From positions 186,001-250,000 of the forward strand of contig NZ_CABJDN010000003.1 in NCBI RefSeq assembly GCF_902364365.1: 64,000 bases of DNA. Direction: 5' to 3'. The notes under the pieces are model-generated. The model was given only the letters and a program-made list of their open reading frames with translations, was not told the origin of the DNA and searched no databases. A program made the translations under genes and the position numbers. Positions 1-7,881 of this stretch are shown here, one piece after another; position 1 is the first letter of the stretch; each line of letters opens with the position of its first letter. The stretch is from Bacteroides intestinalis (lineage in GTDB: Bacteria > Bacteroidota > Bacteroidia > Bacteroidales > Bacteroidaceae).

Positions 1-857
1 GCAAACAGCACGCTACCATCCACACAGTTAATCTGCGAAGACTCCAGTGCATCATCGAACGTACGGACCCGCTGGGAAAAGACTACATTACTGGACAAAC
101 TGGTATTGGAAACGGAACTGTAACGGAAATTACGCTTTTGAAGCACATTCCATAAAGCATAGACTTGCTTGTCCACCACTTCAGCATTGCCACCCTGATA
201 GCCCAAGAAACGATTGACAATGCGTGTATTCAGTGCTTCACGCAACAATTTGTCAATCATCGGATTCTCCTCATTAACGTATGCCGCAAAGAAAATTCCT
301 GTATCATGAAACTTAGTCCCATTCGTAACATACCCCAACAAGCACTCATTAATGCTGCGGACAGAAAAAGTACGAACCCGCTGCCCCAAATCCTTATCAT
401 TCATTTCTACCTTTACAGCCACACTAACCGGTTCCGCCTGGTTATTATTCTTCAGCGCTTCGTAATTCCAGATAATATCGGGATAAATCGTATATTCCGT
501 CCGTGGTTTAGCCAACACAAACTCTGATACGGAACGGGAAAAGAACGGAGTTTCAGAAACTTCAATACGTACCCTGCTATACGCCTTCCCCGAACGAATC
601 CGGATAGAAATACAGGATTTAGAATTACCTACATATAAGGAATCAGCCGGAACTATGACTTGCGCATCCGTCGTCGCTACAGAAAGAATGCTGGAAGGAA
701 AGATGTTGCCTCCCAACTCATCCGTTATCTCAAAACCGGAACGGAACGGAGCTGTATTCAGCCAAAAGGAACCTGCCACAACAATCACCAACAGACCCGT
801 CAAGATAGAAATACGCCATTTATGACGCTGAAAATCAATACTTGCCAATTCCTTCAT
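1..857 (-). CDS. Membrane-anchored transglutaminase-like protein, partial (C-terminus outside window)
   Basis: An open frame runs from an ATG at 857 to the window edge, giving about 285 residues without a stop. Residues about 13-33 form one hydrophobic segment after a short basic cytoplasmic start, so the bulk should lie outside the inner membrane. The visible end reads NCVDGSVLF around residues 277-285; Cys278 in this setting resembles the catalytic cysteine region of transglutaminase-like (papain-fold) domains, whose His and Asp would lie beyond the edge. The middle part is not recognised. It is divergent from the two-component pair that starts at 1302 and shares a 440-bp intergenic region with it. 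The family call rests on one motif only. Confidence 0.6.
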   Translation of the reverse strand, partial: MKELASIDFQRHKWRISILTGLLVIVVAGSFWLNTAPFRSGFEITDELGGNIFPSSILSVATTDAQVIVPADSLYVGNSKSCISIRIRSGKAYSRVRIEVSETPFFSRSVSEFVLAKPRTEYTIYPDIIWNYEALKNNNQAEPVSVAVKVEMNDKDLGQRVRTFSVRSINECLLGYVTNGTKFHDTGIFFAAYVNEENPMIDKLLREALNTRIVNRFLGYQGGNAEVVDKQVYALWNVLQKRNFRYSSVSNTSLSSNVVFSQRVRTFDDALESSQINCVDGSVLF

Positions 858-1168
858 ATTATTATATGTTTATCTTAAATACAAATTTACTGAAAAATCC
901 TCGGATTTCTCACACTTCATGCCAGATTTAAAAGTCCGCTCCACATTTTGCTCCACATTTTTTTCTTGAGAGTCATTTTTAAGAATATTCTCCCCTCATT
1001 TCCTCTTCGCTGTATAATTGGTTCTTTCTCATAGCAAATTCGGTTTATTATCGTAAAATATATATTTCAACCGAATTTACCATATCTTCATTCCCTGCTA
1101 TACAACTATCATTTTTTTGTTTCTTTGCATTGGATTGAATTTCTATTTTCATCCTGTAAAAGCAAAAA

Positions 1169-1207
1169 TGTAACCAAATTGTAACACGTGTTTCACTTTC
1201 CCGTAAC
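1169..1207 (+). promoter_or_regulatory. 11-bp phased TGTAAC direct repeats (possible PhoB/OmpR-type box)
   Basis: TGTAAC occurs at 1169 and 1180 and CGTAAC at 1202, all on 11-bp spacing with one register skipped. OmpR/PhoB-type regulators bind direct half-sites spaced 10-11 bp. The site lies about 15 bp upstream of the putative -33 element for the response regulator gene, which suggests autoregulation; this is inference. The rest of 858-1301 is AT-rich and shows no other gene. Confidence 0.4.
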
Positions 1208-1221
1208 AAAAACACCGCACC

Positions 1222-1254
1222 TTTGTCGCTGAAAAGAAATAAAGTATAACTTTG
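1222..1254 (+). promoter_or_regulatory. Bacteroides-type promoter for the response regulator
   Basis: TTTG at 1222-1225 (-33) and TAACTTTG at 1247-1254 (-7, consensus TAnnTTTG) are 21 bp apart. The start codon at 1302 follows after a leader of about 40 nt. Confidence 0.6.
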
Positions 1255-1301
1255 TGGTAGGAGAATTTGTTTTGAATACCTCATATTAATTAGAAAAAGC
1301 A

Positions 1302-1991
1302 ATGAACGATTATCGTATTTTAGTTGTAGACGATGAAGAGGACCTTTGCGAGATCCTGAAATTCAACCTTGAAAATGAAGGGTATGAAGTGGATATGGCC
1401 AACTCTGCCGAAGAGGCGTTGAAAATGGATATCGGTAGCTACAACCTGTTGCTGCTGGACGTGATGATGGGAGAAATATCCGGTTTCAAAATGGCCAGCT
1501 TACTGAAGAAAGATAAGCAGACCGCTCAGGTACCTATTATATTCATCACCGCCAAGGACACGGAAAATGATACGGTAACCGGTTTCAATCTGGGGGCCGA
1601 TGACTACATCTCCAAACCTTTCTCGCTGCGTGAAGTCATTGCACGCGTCAAAGCTGTATTGCGCCGCACCCAACAAGGAGAACCCGAACGGGCACCTGAA
1701 CAAATCAGCTACAAAACGTTAGTCATTGATATTGTGAAAAAGAAAGTAAGTATCGACGGGGAAGAAGCCCCTCTCACCAAAAAGGAATTTGAGATATTAC
1801 TTTTACTCCTCCAGAGCAAAGGACGCGTATTCTCCCGCGAAGATATACTGGCACGGATATGGAGCGACGAGGTCTATGTACTGGACCGCACCATTGATGT
1901 GAATATCACCCGTTTGCGTAAGAAAATAGGTATTTATGGTAAATGCATCGTAACTCGCTTAGGATATGGATACTGCTTCGAAGCTGAATAA
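1302..1991 (+). CDS. OmpR/PhoB-family response regulator
   Basis: A 229-residue DNA-binding response regulator. The receiver domain covers residues 1-120, with the acidic pair Asp10/Asp11, the phosphoacceptor Asp53 in LLLLDVMMG and the conserved Lys105 in YISKPFS. The C-terminal winged helix (about 135-227) has the usual RTIDVNITRLRKKIG recognition helix. It overlaps the start of the downstream kinase gene by 26 nt, so the two are probably translationally coupled and form a cognate pair. The stimulus is unknown; the phased TGTAAC repeats upstream and the PhoR-like kinase are compatible with a phosphate-type or envelope-stress signal, but nothing here proves that. It is not RprY, whose sequence as I recall it differs clearly. 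Confidence 0.93.
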   Translation: MNDYRILVVDDEEDLCEILKFNLENEGYEVDMANSAEEALKMDIGSYNLLLLDVMMGEISGFKMASLLKKDKQTAQVPIIFITAKDTENDTVTGFNLGADDYISKPFSLREVIARVKAVLRRTQQGEPERAPEQISYKTLVIDIVKKKVSIDGEEAPLTKKEFEILLLLLQSKGRVFSREDILARIWSDEVYVLDRTIDVNITRLRKKIGIYGKCIVTRLGYGYCFEAE

Positions 1992-3750
1992 TACCACACA
2001 TTTCCTGTCGTTCAGCCGGAAGTTGTTTCTTTCGGTCATTTCACTGTTTCTGGTATTTGCCGGATGCTTCCTGGCATATCAATACCAGCGTGAAAAAGAA
2101 TATAAGATAGATCTGCTGGATATACAGCTACAGGACTATAATGAACGGTTGCACCAGGAGCTTGCCCACATCCCGGACAGCTTATGGGATAGAACCTTGG
2201 AACAGTACCTGCAAAAGTACATCAAACAGGATCTACGTATTACGGTAGTTGATGTACAGGGTGACGTATTATATGACAGCTACGAAAATCAGAAGTTGGG
2301 CAATCATATCAATCGCCCGGAAGTGCAAAAGGCGCTGGCAGAAGGAAAAGGATATGACGTACGTCGTACTTCCGAAACAACGGGAGTGCCCTATTTCTAT
2401 TCTGCCACACTCTATGAGGGCTACATCATACGTTCCGCCCTCCCCTATGACCTGAACCTTATACGACACCTTGCAGCAGACCAGCACTACATTTGGTTTA
2501 CCGTCATCGTATCATTGCTATTAATATTCATCTTCTACAAATTCACCTCTAAACTGGGGACAGCCATCAATCAGCTACGTGAGTTTGCCAAACGTGCCGA
2601 TAAGAATGAACCTGTGGAAACAGATATGCAATCCGCCTTTCCGCACAACGAACTGGGAGAGATTTCGCAACATATCATCCAGATATACAAGCGATTGCGA
2701 GAAACAAAAGAGGCGCTATACATTGAACGGGAGAAACTGATCACCCACTTACAAACCTCGCATGAAGGATTGGGCGTATTCAATAAAGACAAGAAAGAAA
2801 TCCTGGTCAACAACCTGTTCACACAGTACAGCAACCTGATTTCGGACTCCAACCTGCAAACAACGGAGGAAATATTCTCCATCAATGAGTTCCAGAAAAT
2901 CACGGATTTCATCAACAAGACTCCCAAGCGTCCGGGAAAGGAAGAAAAGCGTATGTCTATCAACATCAATAAGAATGGACGTATGTTTATTGTGGAATGC
3001 ATCATATTCCAGGACTTAAGCTTCGAGATATCCATCAACGACGTCACCCAGGAAGAAGAGCAGATCCGCCTGAAACGCCAGCTGACGCAGAACATCGCAC
3101 ATGAACTGAAGACCCCGGTCAGCAGCATACAGGGATATCTGGAAACCATCGTCAACAATGAAAACATTTCCCGGGAGAAGATGCAGACATTCCTGGAGCG
3201 ATGCTACGCCCAAAGCAACCGGTTGAGCCGACTGCTACGCGACATCTCCGTATTAACGCGTATGGACGAAGCCGCCAACATGATCGACATGGAGAAAGTA
3301 GACATCAGTCTGCTGGTAGGCAATATTATAAACGAGGTAGCCCTGGAACTGGAAGAAAAGCATATCACCGTAGTCAACTCCCTAAAGCCGAAGATACAAC
3401 TACGGGGAAACTACTCCCTGCTATACTCCATTTTCCGCAACCTGATGGACAATGCCATTGCCTATGCAGGCACGGATATATGTATCAACATCAGCTGTTT
3501 CCGCGAGGACGAGAATTTCTACTATTTCAGTTTTGCCGATACCGGCGTAGGTGTCTCTCCCGAACATCTGAACCGCTTATTCGAACGCTTCTACCGGGTA
3601 GATAAAGGACGTTCACGCAAACTGGGTGGCACAGGATTGGGATTGGCTATCGTAAAGAACTCGGTAATCATCCATGGAGGTACCATTTCGGCCAAGAACA
3701 ACCAGGGTGGCGGATTGGAATTCGTATTCACACTGGCAAAGGAAAAATAA
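1966..3750 (+). CDS. Sensor histidine kinase, PhoR-like
   Basis: A 594-residue membrane histidine kinase and likely partner of the preceding regulator. TM1 lies at about residues 15-37, a periplasmic sensor region of about 130 residues follows, and TM2 is at about 172-192. A HAMP/coiled linker and a PAS-like segment (about 255-365) lead to the HisKA box NIAHELKTPVSSI, with phospho-acceptor His379. The ATPase domain shows the N box (RNLMDNAIAY), G1 (FADTGVGV), the F box (LFERFYRVDKGRSR) and G2 (GGTGLGLAIVK). ATG 1966 was chosen; it overlaps the regulator gene by 26 nt, and no better start leaves TM1 intact. A run of heptamer-type repeats (3751-3777) follows the stop. Confidence 0.92.
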   Translation: MDTASKLNNTTHFLSFSRKLFLSVISLFLVFAGCFLAYQYQREKEYKIDLLDIQLQDYNERLHQELAHIPDSLWDRTLEQYLQKYIKQDLRITVVDVQGDVLYDSYENQKLGNHINRPEVQKALAEGKGYDVRRTSETTGVPYFYSATLYEGYIIRSALPYDLNLIRHLAADQHYIWFTVIVSLLLIFIFYKFTSKLGTAINQLREFAKRADKNEPVETDMQSAFPHNELGEISQHIIQIYKRLRETKEALYIEREKLITHLQTSHEGLGVFNKDKKEILVNNLFTQYSNLISDSNLQTTEEIFSINEFQKITDFINKTPKRPGKEEKRMSININKNGRMFIVECIIFQDLSFEISINDVTQEEEQIRLKRQLTQNIAHELKTPVSSIQGYLETIVNNENISREKMQTFLERCYAQSNRLSRLLRDISVLTRMDEAANMIDMEKVDISLLVGNIINEVALELEEKHITVVNSLKPKIQLRGNYSLLYSIFRNLMDNAIAYAGTDICINISCFREDENFYYFSFADTGVGVSPEHLNRLFERFYRVDKGRSRKLGGTGLGLAIVKNSVIIHGGTISAKNNQGGGLEFVFTLAKEK

Positions 3751-3784
3751 TCACTTATCACTAACCACTAATCACTTTTTTCCT

Positions 3785-3792
3785 TATCTTTG
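3785..3792 (+). promoter_or_regulatory. -7 element ahead of the cobalamin riboswitch
   Basis: TATCTTTG fits the Bacteroides -7 consensus TAnnTTTG and lies just upstream of the riboswitch aptamer, so transcription would start near 3799. No clear TTTG -33 box was seen. Confidence 0.5.
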
Positions 3793-3805
3793 CAATGCAT
3801 TGGTT

Positions 3806-3972
3806 TACTGTCTTTGTTCGGAGACGGTAATTAAAAGGGAATCAGGTGCAAATCCTGAACAGTCCCGCTGCTGTAAGTTTCATGATAGGTTGCAGGCAAA
3901 CTACCAATAGCCACTGGAAGTCCGCTTCCGGGAAGGCGCCTGGCAACAGAAACAAGTCAGAAGACCTGCCAT
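3806..3972 (+). promoter_or_regulatory. Cobalamin (B12) riboswitch
   Basis: The segment carries the conserved cobalamin aptamer blocks in order: AAAAGGGAAnCAGGTGCAAA with TCCTGAACAGTCCCGCTGCTGTAA (about 3834-3877), the B12-box core GCCACTGG (3909), GGGAAGGCGCCTGGCAA (3930-3946) and AAGTCAGAAGACCTGCC (3954-3970). A rho-independent hairpin follows at 4110, so a transcriptional off-switch is likely. The usual Bacteroides target, a BtuB-type TonB receptor or B12 transport operon, is absent: the next genes encode a small GNAT protein and a ferredoxin-like protein. Confidence 0.9.
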
Positions 3973-4109
3973 GCACTGTTTTTATCACTGCTTTCGAGGA
4001 AAAAGCGTTGAGTCTAATGAAACGGGCAAATCGTCCCATCATTTCATTCATCCACTCTGCTTCAAAGAAAGTAAGGAACAATAAACTCTGCCAAGTTTAT
4101 TTGAATGGT

Positions 4110-4144
4110 GTCCGGTCGAAGGGATTTCGCCCGGACATTTTATT
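4110..4144 (+). terminator. Terminator downstream of the riboswitch (expression platform)
   Basis: The stem GTCCGG/CCGGAC is extended inward by CGAA/TTCG and followed by ATTTTATT. It sits about 140 nt after the aptamer and before the GNAT gene, as expected for a transcription-terminating riboswitch. Confidence 0.65.
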
Positions 4145-4176
4145 CTGTAGCTTTCCCAAAACAAATTTTATTATCC

Positions 4177-4192
4177 GTATGTTATAACATAC
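4177..4192. promoter_or_regulatory. Perfect 16-bp palindrome upstream of the GNAT gene
   Basis: GTATGTTATAACATAC reads identically on both strands and lies 24 bp before the ATG at 4217, after the riboswitch terminator. It may be an operator for a dimeric repressor and hints that the GNAT/ferredoxin pair has control of its own besides the riboswitch. Confidence 0.5.
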
Positions 4193-4216
4193 AGTAAACG
4201 ATTAATACGAAGAGTT

Positions 4217-4519
4217 ATGGAAGCAGATTATGAACTGATCGACAATGAAGAACGTCACCAATATGAGTTCCATGTCGAGAAATATACTCCAAAGATTGAG
4301 TACATGAAATCAACGAATGGAGAGATTTACCTGACACACACCGAAGTGCCCACTCAACTGGGTGGTAAAGGCATCGGCAGCCAGTTAGTAGAAAAAACAT
4401 TAAAAGATATAGAAAAACAAGGACTTAGATTAGTACCTCTCTGCCCGTTTGTAGCGGGATACATTCACAAACATCCTGAATGGAAAAGAATTGTAATGAA
4501 AGGTATTCACATTCAATAA
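4217..4519 (+). CDS. Small GNAT-fold acetyltransferase-like protein (YjdJ type)
   Basis: A 100-residue protein of the short GCN5-related family (acetyltransf_CG, YjdJ-like). The core reads TEVPTQLGGKGIGSQLVEKTL (residues about 42-62), in which the Q-L-G-G-K-G-I-G loop is the acetyl-CoA pyrophosphate-binding motif, followed by the typical LCPFVAGYIHKHPEW end. Members are much shorter than normal GNAT enzymes, and their substrates are unknown. Ten bases separate it from the next gene, a Fer4_19 protein; YjdJ and YjdI form the same pairing in E. coli, which supports both calls. It lies downstream of a B12 riboswitch and a 16-bp palindrome. Confidence 0.85.
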   Translation: MEADYELIDNEERHQYEFHVEKYTPKIEYMKSTNGEIYLTHTEVPTQLGGKGIGSQLVEKTLKDIEKQGLRLVPLCPFVAGYIHKHPEWKRIVMKGIHIQ

Positions 4520-4528
4520 TAAACAGTT

Positions 4529-4759
4529 ATGAATATAAAGAAAGAATATACGAACGGGGAAGTGACCATTATCTGGCAACCCGGACTGTGCCAACATGCA
4601 GGCATTTGTACCAAGACCCTTCCGAATGTGTATCATCCGAAAGAAAAACCGTGGATAACGGCTGAAAACGCAACGACGGAAGAATTGATTGCTCAAATCA
4701 AGAAATGCCCGTCGGGAGCATTAAGTTACAGAATGAATAACGAGAAAGAAGATAAATAA
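4529..4759 (+). CDS. Mono-cluster (4Fe-4S)-binding protein (Fer4_19, YjdI type)
   Basis: A 76-residue protein of the divergent Fer4_19 family. Cysteines at residues 21 and 27 (GLCQHAGICTK) and 60 (KKCPSGAL) give three ligands of the cluster; the fourth, if present, must come from another residue or partner. The family is cytosolic and of unknown function. It follows the GNAT gene by 9 nt and is surely co-transcribed with it. A bidirectional hairpin at 4764-4806 ends the unit. Confidence 0.85.
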   Translation: MNIKKEYTNGEVTIIWQPGLCQHAGICTKTLPNVYHPKEKPWITAENATTEELIAQIKKCPSGALSYRMNNEKEDK

Positions 4760-4763
4760 AAGA

Positions 4764-4806
4764 AATGAGGTTACCCCTTCAACCTATGAACCCGGGCAAC
4801 CTCATT
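4764..4806. terminator. Bidirectional hairpin between convergent genes
   Basis: AATGAGGTT (4764) pairs with AACCTCATT (4798-4806) between the ferredoxin-like gene and the end of tnaA. No strong T tract is present on either side, so efficiency is uncertain. Confidence 0.5.
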
Positions 4807-4828
4807 GATATTATGAAAAAGAAAGTGA

Positions 4829-6202
4829 TTATGTACGTTCCAATTGAACAGTGAAATGACGCATCAGGGGAGCCTCCCAAGCAATGCGGACTCCATTTGT
4901 AATGCTTTCACGACGGTCAAAAACATTTTTCAGCGCCACCGCTATCACATTCATGTGATTATCCGTATAGACGCGGCGGGGAATAGCCAGGCGCAATAAA
5001 TCCAATCCGGTAAAACGGTTCTCACGGGTAACCGGATCACGGTCCGCCAGGATATAGCCGATTTCACATCCTCTGATACCAGCTTCAAGATATAGCTCAA
5101 CCGTTAGAGTCTGTGCCGGAAATTCATTCTTCGGTACATGCGTCAGCACCTTCGTTGCATCCACAAAAATGGCATGTCCGCCTGCAGGACGCTGATAAGG
5201 AATACCATATTCATCCAACTTCTTTGCCAGATATTCCACCTGCCGGATGCGGGTTTCCAGATTATCAAATTCCGTATTCTCATCCAGCCCTGTGGCAAGT
5301 GCATTCATGTCACGACCATTCATACCACCGTAAGTAAGATACCCTTCATATTGCACGCAAAAGCCTTTGGCACCTTCGTACCAATCTTTTTTTCGTGTAG
5401 CAATAAAGCCTCCCATATTGACGATACCGTCTTTCTTGGCGCTCATAGTCATACCGTCAGCCAGATCAAACATTTCTTTAGTAATTTCCTTTATCGTTTT
5501 ACCACTGTAGCCCTCTTCACGCATTTTGATGAAGTAAGCGTTTTCTGCGAAACGCGCGGAGTCAAACAATACAGGTTTATTATACTTATCCGCAAGAGCA
5601 CGGACTTCACGAAGGTTCTGCATGGATACGGGCTGTCCGCCGGCCGTGTTGTTCGTAATGGTAACGATGATAAACGGTATACGGTCACCATGCTCCTGCA
5701 ACGCTTTTTCCAGTTTCACTGGATCTACATTGCCTTTAAAAGGTATTTCCAACTGGGTATTTTTCGCTTCATCAATAGTACAATCCAAAGCAATGGCCTT
5801 CCGGCCCTCAATATGCCCCTTTGTGGTATCAAAGTGAGAGTTGCCCGGAACGATATCCCCCTCGTGCACCAGATAGGAGAAAAGGACATTCTCGGCAGCA
5901 CGCCCCTGGTGGGTGGGAATGACATATTCAAAACCAGTCAGACGAGTGATTACTTCTTTCAAGTTGAAGAAAGAGGAGGCACCCGCATAACTTTCGTCGC
6001 CCAGCATCATCGCCGCCCATTGGCGATCGCTCATTGCTCCCGTACCGGAGTCGGTAATCAAATCGATATATACTTGTTCGGATTTCAGCTGGAACACATT
6101 GTAATGGGCTTCTTTCAGCCATTGTTCACGTTCCCGGCGGGTACTCTTCCGAATGGGCTCCACCATTTTAATTTTCCAAGACTCTGCAAAAGGTAATTCC
6201 AT
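4829..6202 (-). CDS. tnaA: Tryptophanase
   Basis: A 457-residue PLP enzyme that splits L-tryptophan into indole, pyruvate and ammonia. The lysine for the Schiff base is in MSAKKDG (about Lys257), and DSARFAENAYF, TITNNTAGGQPVS and LRLAIPRRVYT are family blocks. The relative tyrosine phenol-lyase was considered: the C-terminal LMRHFTVQL has the His that matches E. coli TnaA His463, whereas tyrosine phenol-lyase has Phe there, and the SAKKD box also fits tryptophanase. Unlike in E. coli, I found no TnaC-type leader peptide; the 120 bp upstream hold only a small hairpin. The product would make this strain indole-positive. Confidence 0.95.
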   Translation of the reverse strand: MELPFAESWKIKMVEPIRKSTRREREQWLKEAHYNVFQLKSEQVYIDLITDSGTGAMSDRQWAAMMLGDESYAGASSFFNLKEVITRLTGFEYVIPTHQGRAAENVLFSYLVHEGDIVPGNSHFDTTKGHIEGRKAIALDCTIDEAKNTQLEIPFKGNVDPVKLEKALQEHGDRIPFIIVTITNNTAGGQPVSMQNLREVRALADKYNKPVLFDSARFAENAYFIKMREEGYSGKTIKEITKEMFDLADGMTMSAKKDGIVNMGGFIATRKKDWYEGAKGFCVQYEGYLTYGGMNGRDMNALATGLDENTEFDNLETRIRQVEYLAKKLDEYGIPYQRPAGGHAIFVDATKVLTHVPKNEFPAQTLTVELYLEAGIRGCEIGYILADRDPVTRENRFTGLDLLRLAIPRRVYTDNHMNVIAVALKNVFDRRESITNGVRIAWEAPLMRHFTVQLERT

Positions 6203-6235
6203 AGTGCTTGCTTATTATTTTGACATTTAGTTAAC

Positions 6236-6266
6236 AAAAAGACCCATATAAATTATTCAACGGGTC
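6236..6266 (-). terminator. Small hairpin with T tract between the M23-like gene and tnaA
   Basis: On the minus strand GACCC, a 16-nt loop and GGGTC are followed by TTTTTG. It could end the M23-like transcript or attenuate tnaA; the 5-bp stem is weak. Confidence 0.35.
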
Positions 6267-6323
6267 GAATATAAGCATTTAAATAGAAACAAACAAGCAT
6301 TTTACTATCTTTTTGTCAACGAT

Positions 6324-7217
6324 TCATTCCTTTGACAGAAATTTCTTCTTCTCTTTTTTATTCATCTCCTGTATGACAATTGCGGTAGGATGCCAAGACT
6401 TATACATCACCCGCTCTTCAGGTTTGCCTGTTTCCTCGGGAGAAAGACAAAAATCAGGTACATACGAGTAATCCGGCTGATCGGGACAATAAATACTAAA
6501 ACGTAAGTGGGAACCCTGCTTGTAGTTTTCCCCGCCAATGATGCCAAGCGGCTGTCCCGGAATCACCTTTTCACCCGGAGAGACAAAGATCCCTCCATTC
6601 TGAAATAATTTGTAACGGGCAAAAGTCCCGTCCTTATGGAAAACCTCCAGATAATTTTCCGTCGAATGAAACGATGTATTTTCGGAAGTGGAAGCGGAGT
6701 TATCAACAACTTCCGTCACGAGTCCGCCACGGGCAGCAAAAATTGTATCTCCGACAGTCGTGGAAAAGCCGAGACCTGTAACACGTTTCTCCCCTTCCTT
6801 CCCAAGGAATTTCTCTAAAGACACCATCTTATTCACACGGACTACCTTCCCTTGTGCCAGAGGGAAGAGATACACAAAACTGGTATCCGTCTTCAAGCGG
6901 TTATTTCCCTTTTTATAGGTATAACGATATGAGAATCCAATCGAAACATTTTCCGTAGTCGGACGCAAAGTCAGCAGACGTGTTTTGCCATAATGGATAA
7001 CGGCATCATAAATCTCTCCTTCAGAAGAGGTAGTATTACTCAACCGGGAAAAAGTCATAGATACCGTATAAGGCGTGTGCGACTGAGTTTCGGCATAGAA
7101 AGTCACTTCCTCCTTGGCAGACCGTTCATAGCTGACCGTAACAGTTTTATCCGACTGTGCATAAACCAGCACAGGCAAGCAGAGAAGAAGAATACAGAAA
7201 TAGCGTTGTAGTTTCAT
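6324..7217 (-). CDS. Secreted M23/LytM-like protein lacking catalytic histidines
   Basis: A 297-residue protein with a signal peptide (about residues 1-20, ending VYAQS), a beta-rich N-terminal half of unknown role, and a C-terminal domain (about 140-260) with the LytM layout: GDTIFAARGGLVTEV, a strand-turn segment, PGQPLGIIGG and SHLRFSIY. Active M23 peptidases carry HxxxD early and HxH late; here the second site reads FARYKLF in place of the YxHL block and the first motif is not visible, leaving only the final His in SHLRF. It is probably a non-enzymatic peptidoglycan-binding or regulatory relative, like EnvC/NlpD-type factors. It lies 18 bp downstream of the phosphopantetheinyl transferase gene on the same strand. 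Confidence 0.75.
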   Translation of the reverse strand: MKLQRYFCILLLCLPVLVYAQSDKTVTVSYERSAKEEVTFYAETQSHTPYTVSMTFSRLSNTTSSEGEIYDAVIHYGKTRLLTLRPTTENVSIGFSYRYTYKKGNNRLKTDTSFVYLFPLAQGKVVRVNKMVSLEKFLGKEGEKRVTGLGFSTTVGDTIFAARGGLVTEVVDNSASTSENTSFHSTENYLEVFHKDGTFARYKLFQNGGIFVSPGEKVIPGQPLGIIGGENYKQGSHLRFSIYCPDQPDYSYVPDFCLSPEETGKPEERVMYKSWHPTAIVIQEMNKKEKKKFLSKE

Positions 7218-7235
7218 AGTATCATGTTTTTAAAA

Positions 7236-7868
7236 TTAATCGACTTGCCAGGTCAGCACAAAGTCCGGATGCAACATATAGCGAATTTCAAATTTACGCT
7301 GTTCCGGCGTTCTGTACTCTTCAGCTGAGAAGGCTCCTTTTTCAGTAACCGTAAAAGGAAAAATACGCAGATGCTCCCGGAAATCAACCTCCGGTGTATT
7401 CATACATTTAAACATCACTTCTTTGGCCGACCAATGAAGCAACAAAGCCCAGGTATCGGTCCCCTGATACGAAGACAGAGGTTCATCAGTACGCATATAC
7501 TTATGCGCCACCTTATGTACCCGTTCACCGTATTGTTCTATATCAATGCCCACTTCCTTACCGGCTTCACCGATAATCACCGATACATACCCACGTGTAT
7601 GAGAAATACTGATAGATGCAGATTTATCTGCCAGATACGGCTTTCCGCTGGGATAGTAAGCAACTTCCTTTTCCTCTCCCAATAGAGTGAACAGCAATAC
7701 ACGAACCGACAGCCACTCCAGACGGCGATGTTCAGCAGAGAAACGTTGCAACCCCTCCAGGTATGTTTCCTGTTGTGGAAGCATGCTCAGCAGTTCATCC
7801 AGTGTTTCGTCCATCTTCCAGACTCCCCACTTATATGAAGGATACGTATGTTGTATGAAAAGAGACAT
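7236..7868 (-). CDS. 4'-phosphopantetheinyl transferase (Sfp type)
   Basis: A 210-residue enzyme that loads the CoA phosphopantetheine arm onto carrier proteins. The diagnostic motifs are GIDIE (about residues 114-118) and WSAKEVMFK (about 149-157), which bind magnesium and CoA, and ISISHTRGYVSV before them. The length fits the Sfp/AcpT-like class rather than the short AcpS class, so its carrier could be the fatty-acid ACP or a special carrier; no carrier or synthase gene lies near. It is 13 bp downstream of gldE and probably in the same transcript. Confidence 0.9.
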   Translation of the reverse strand: MSLFIQHTYPSYKWGVWKMDETLDELLSMLPQQETYLEGLQRFSAEHRRLEWLSVRVLLFTLLGEEKEVAYYPSGKPYLADKSASISISHTRGYVSVIIGEAGKEVGIDIEQYGERVHKVAHKYMRTDEPLSSYQGTDTWALLLHWSAKEVMFKCMNTPEVDFREHLRIFPFTVTEKGAFSAEEYRTPEQRKFEIRYMLHPDFVLTWQVD

Positions 7869-7881
7869 ATTATTTTATAAA

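Noticed and set aside
3846..4187. Open frame of 113 codons between the kinase and the GNAT gene
   Set aside because: It lies inside the cobalamin aptamer and terminator, and its product has no family resemblance; the RNA structure explains the sequence better.
5138..6196. Long plus-strand open frame of 352 codons
   Set aside because: It is antisense to tnaA over its whole length; the tnaA product is complete and conserved, so this is a shadow frame. The same holds for the long frames opposite hisD, the DUF5686 gene and TolC.
4829..6202. Tyrosine phenol-lyase instead of tryptophanase
   Set aside because: The C-terminal RHF and the SAKKD box follow tryptophanase; tyrosine phenol-lyase has Phe at the His position and SGKKD.
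6203..6323. TnaC-like leader peptide upstream of tnaA
   Set aside because: No short frame with the essential Trp and Pro pattern was seen in this gap.
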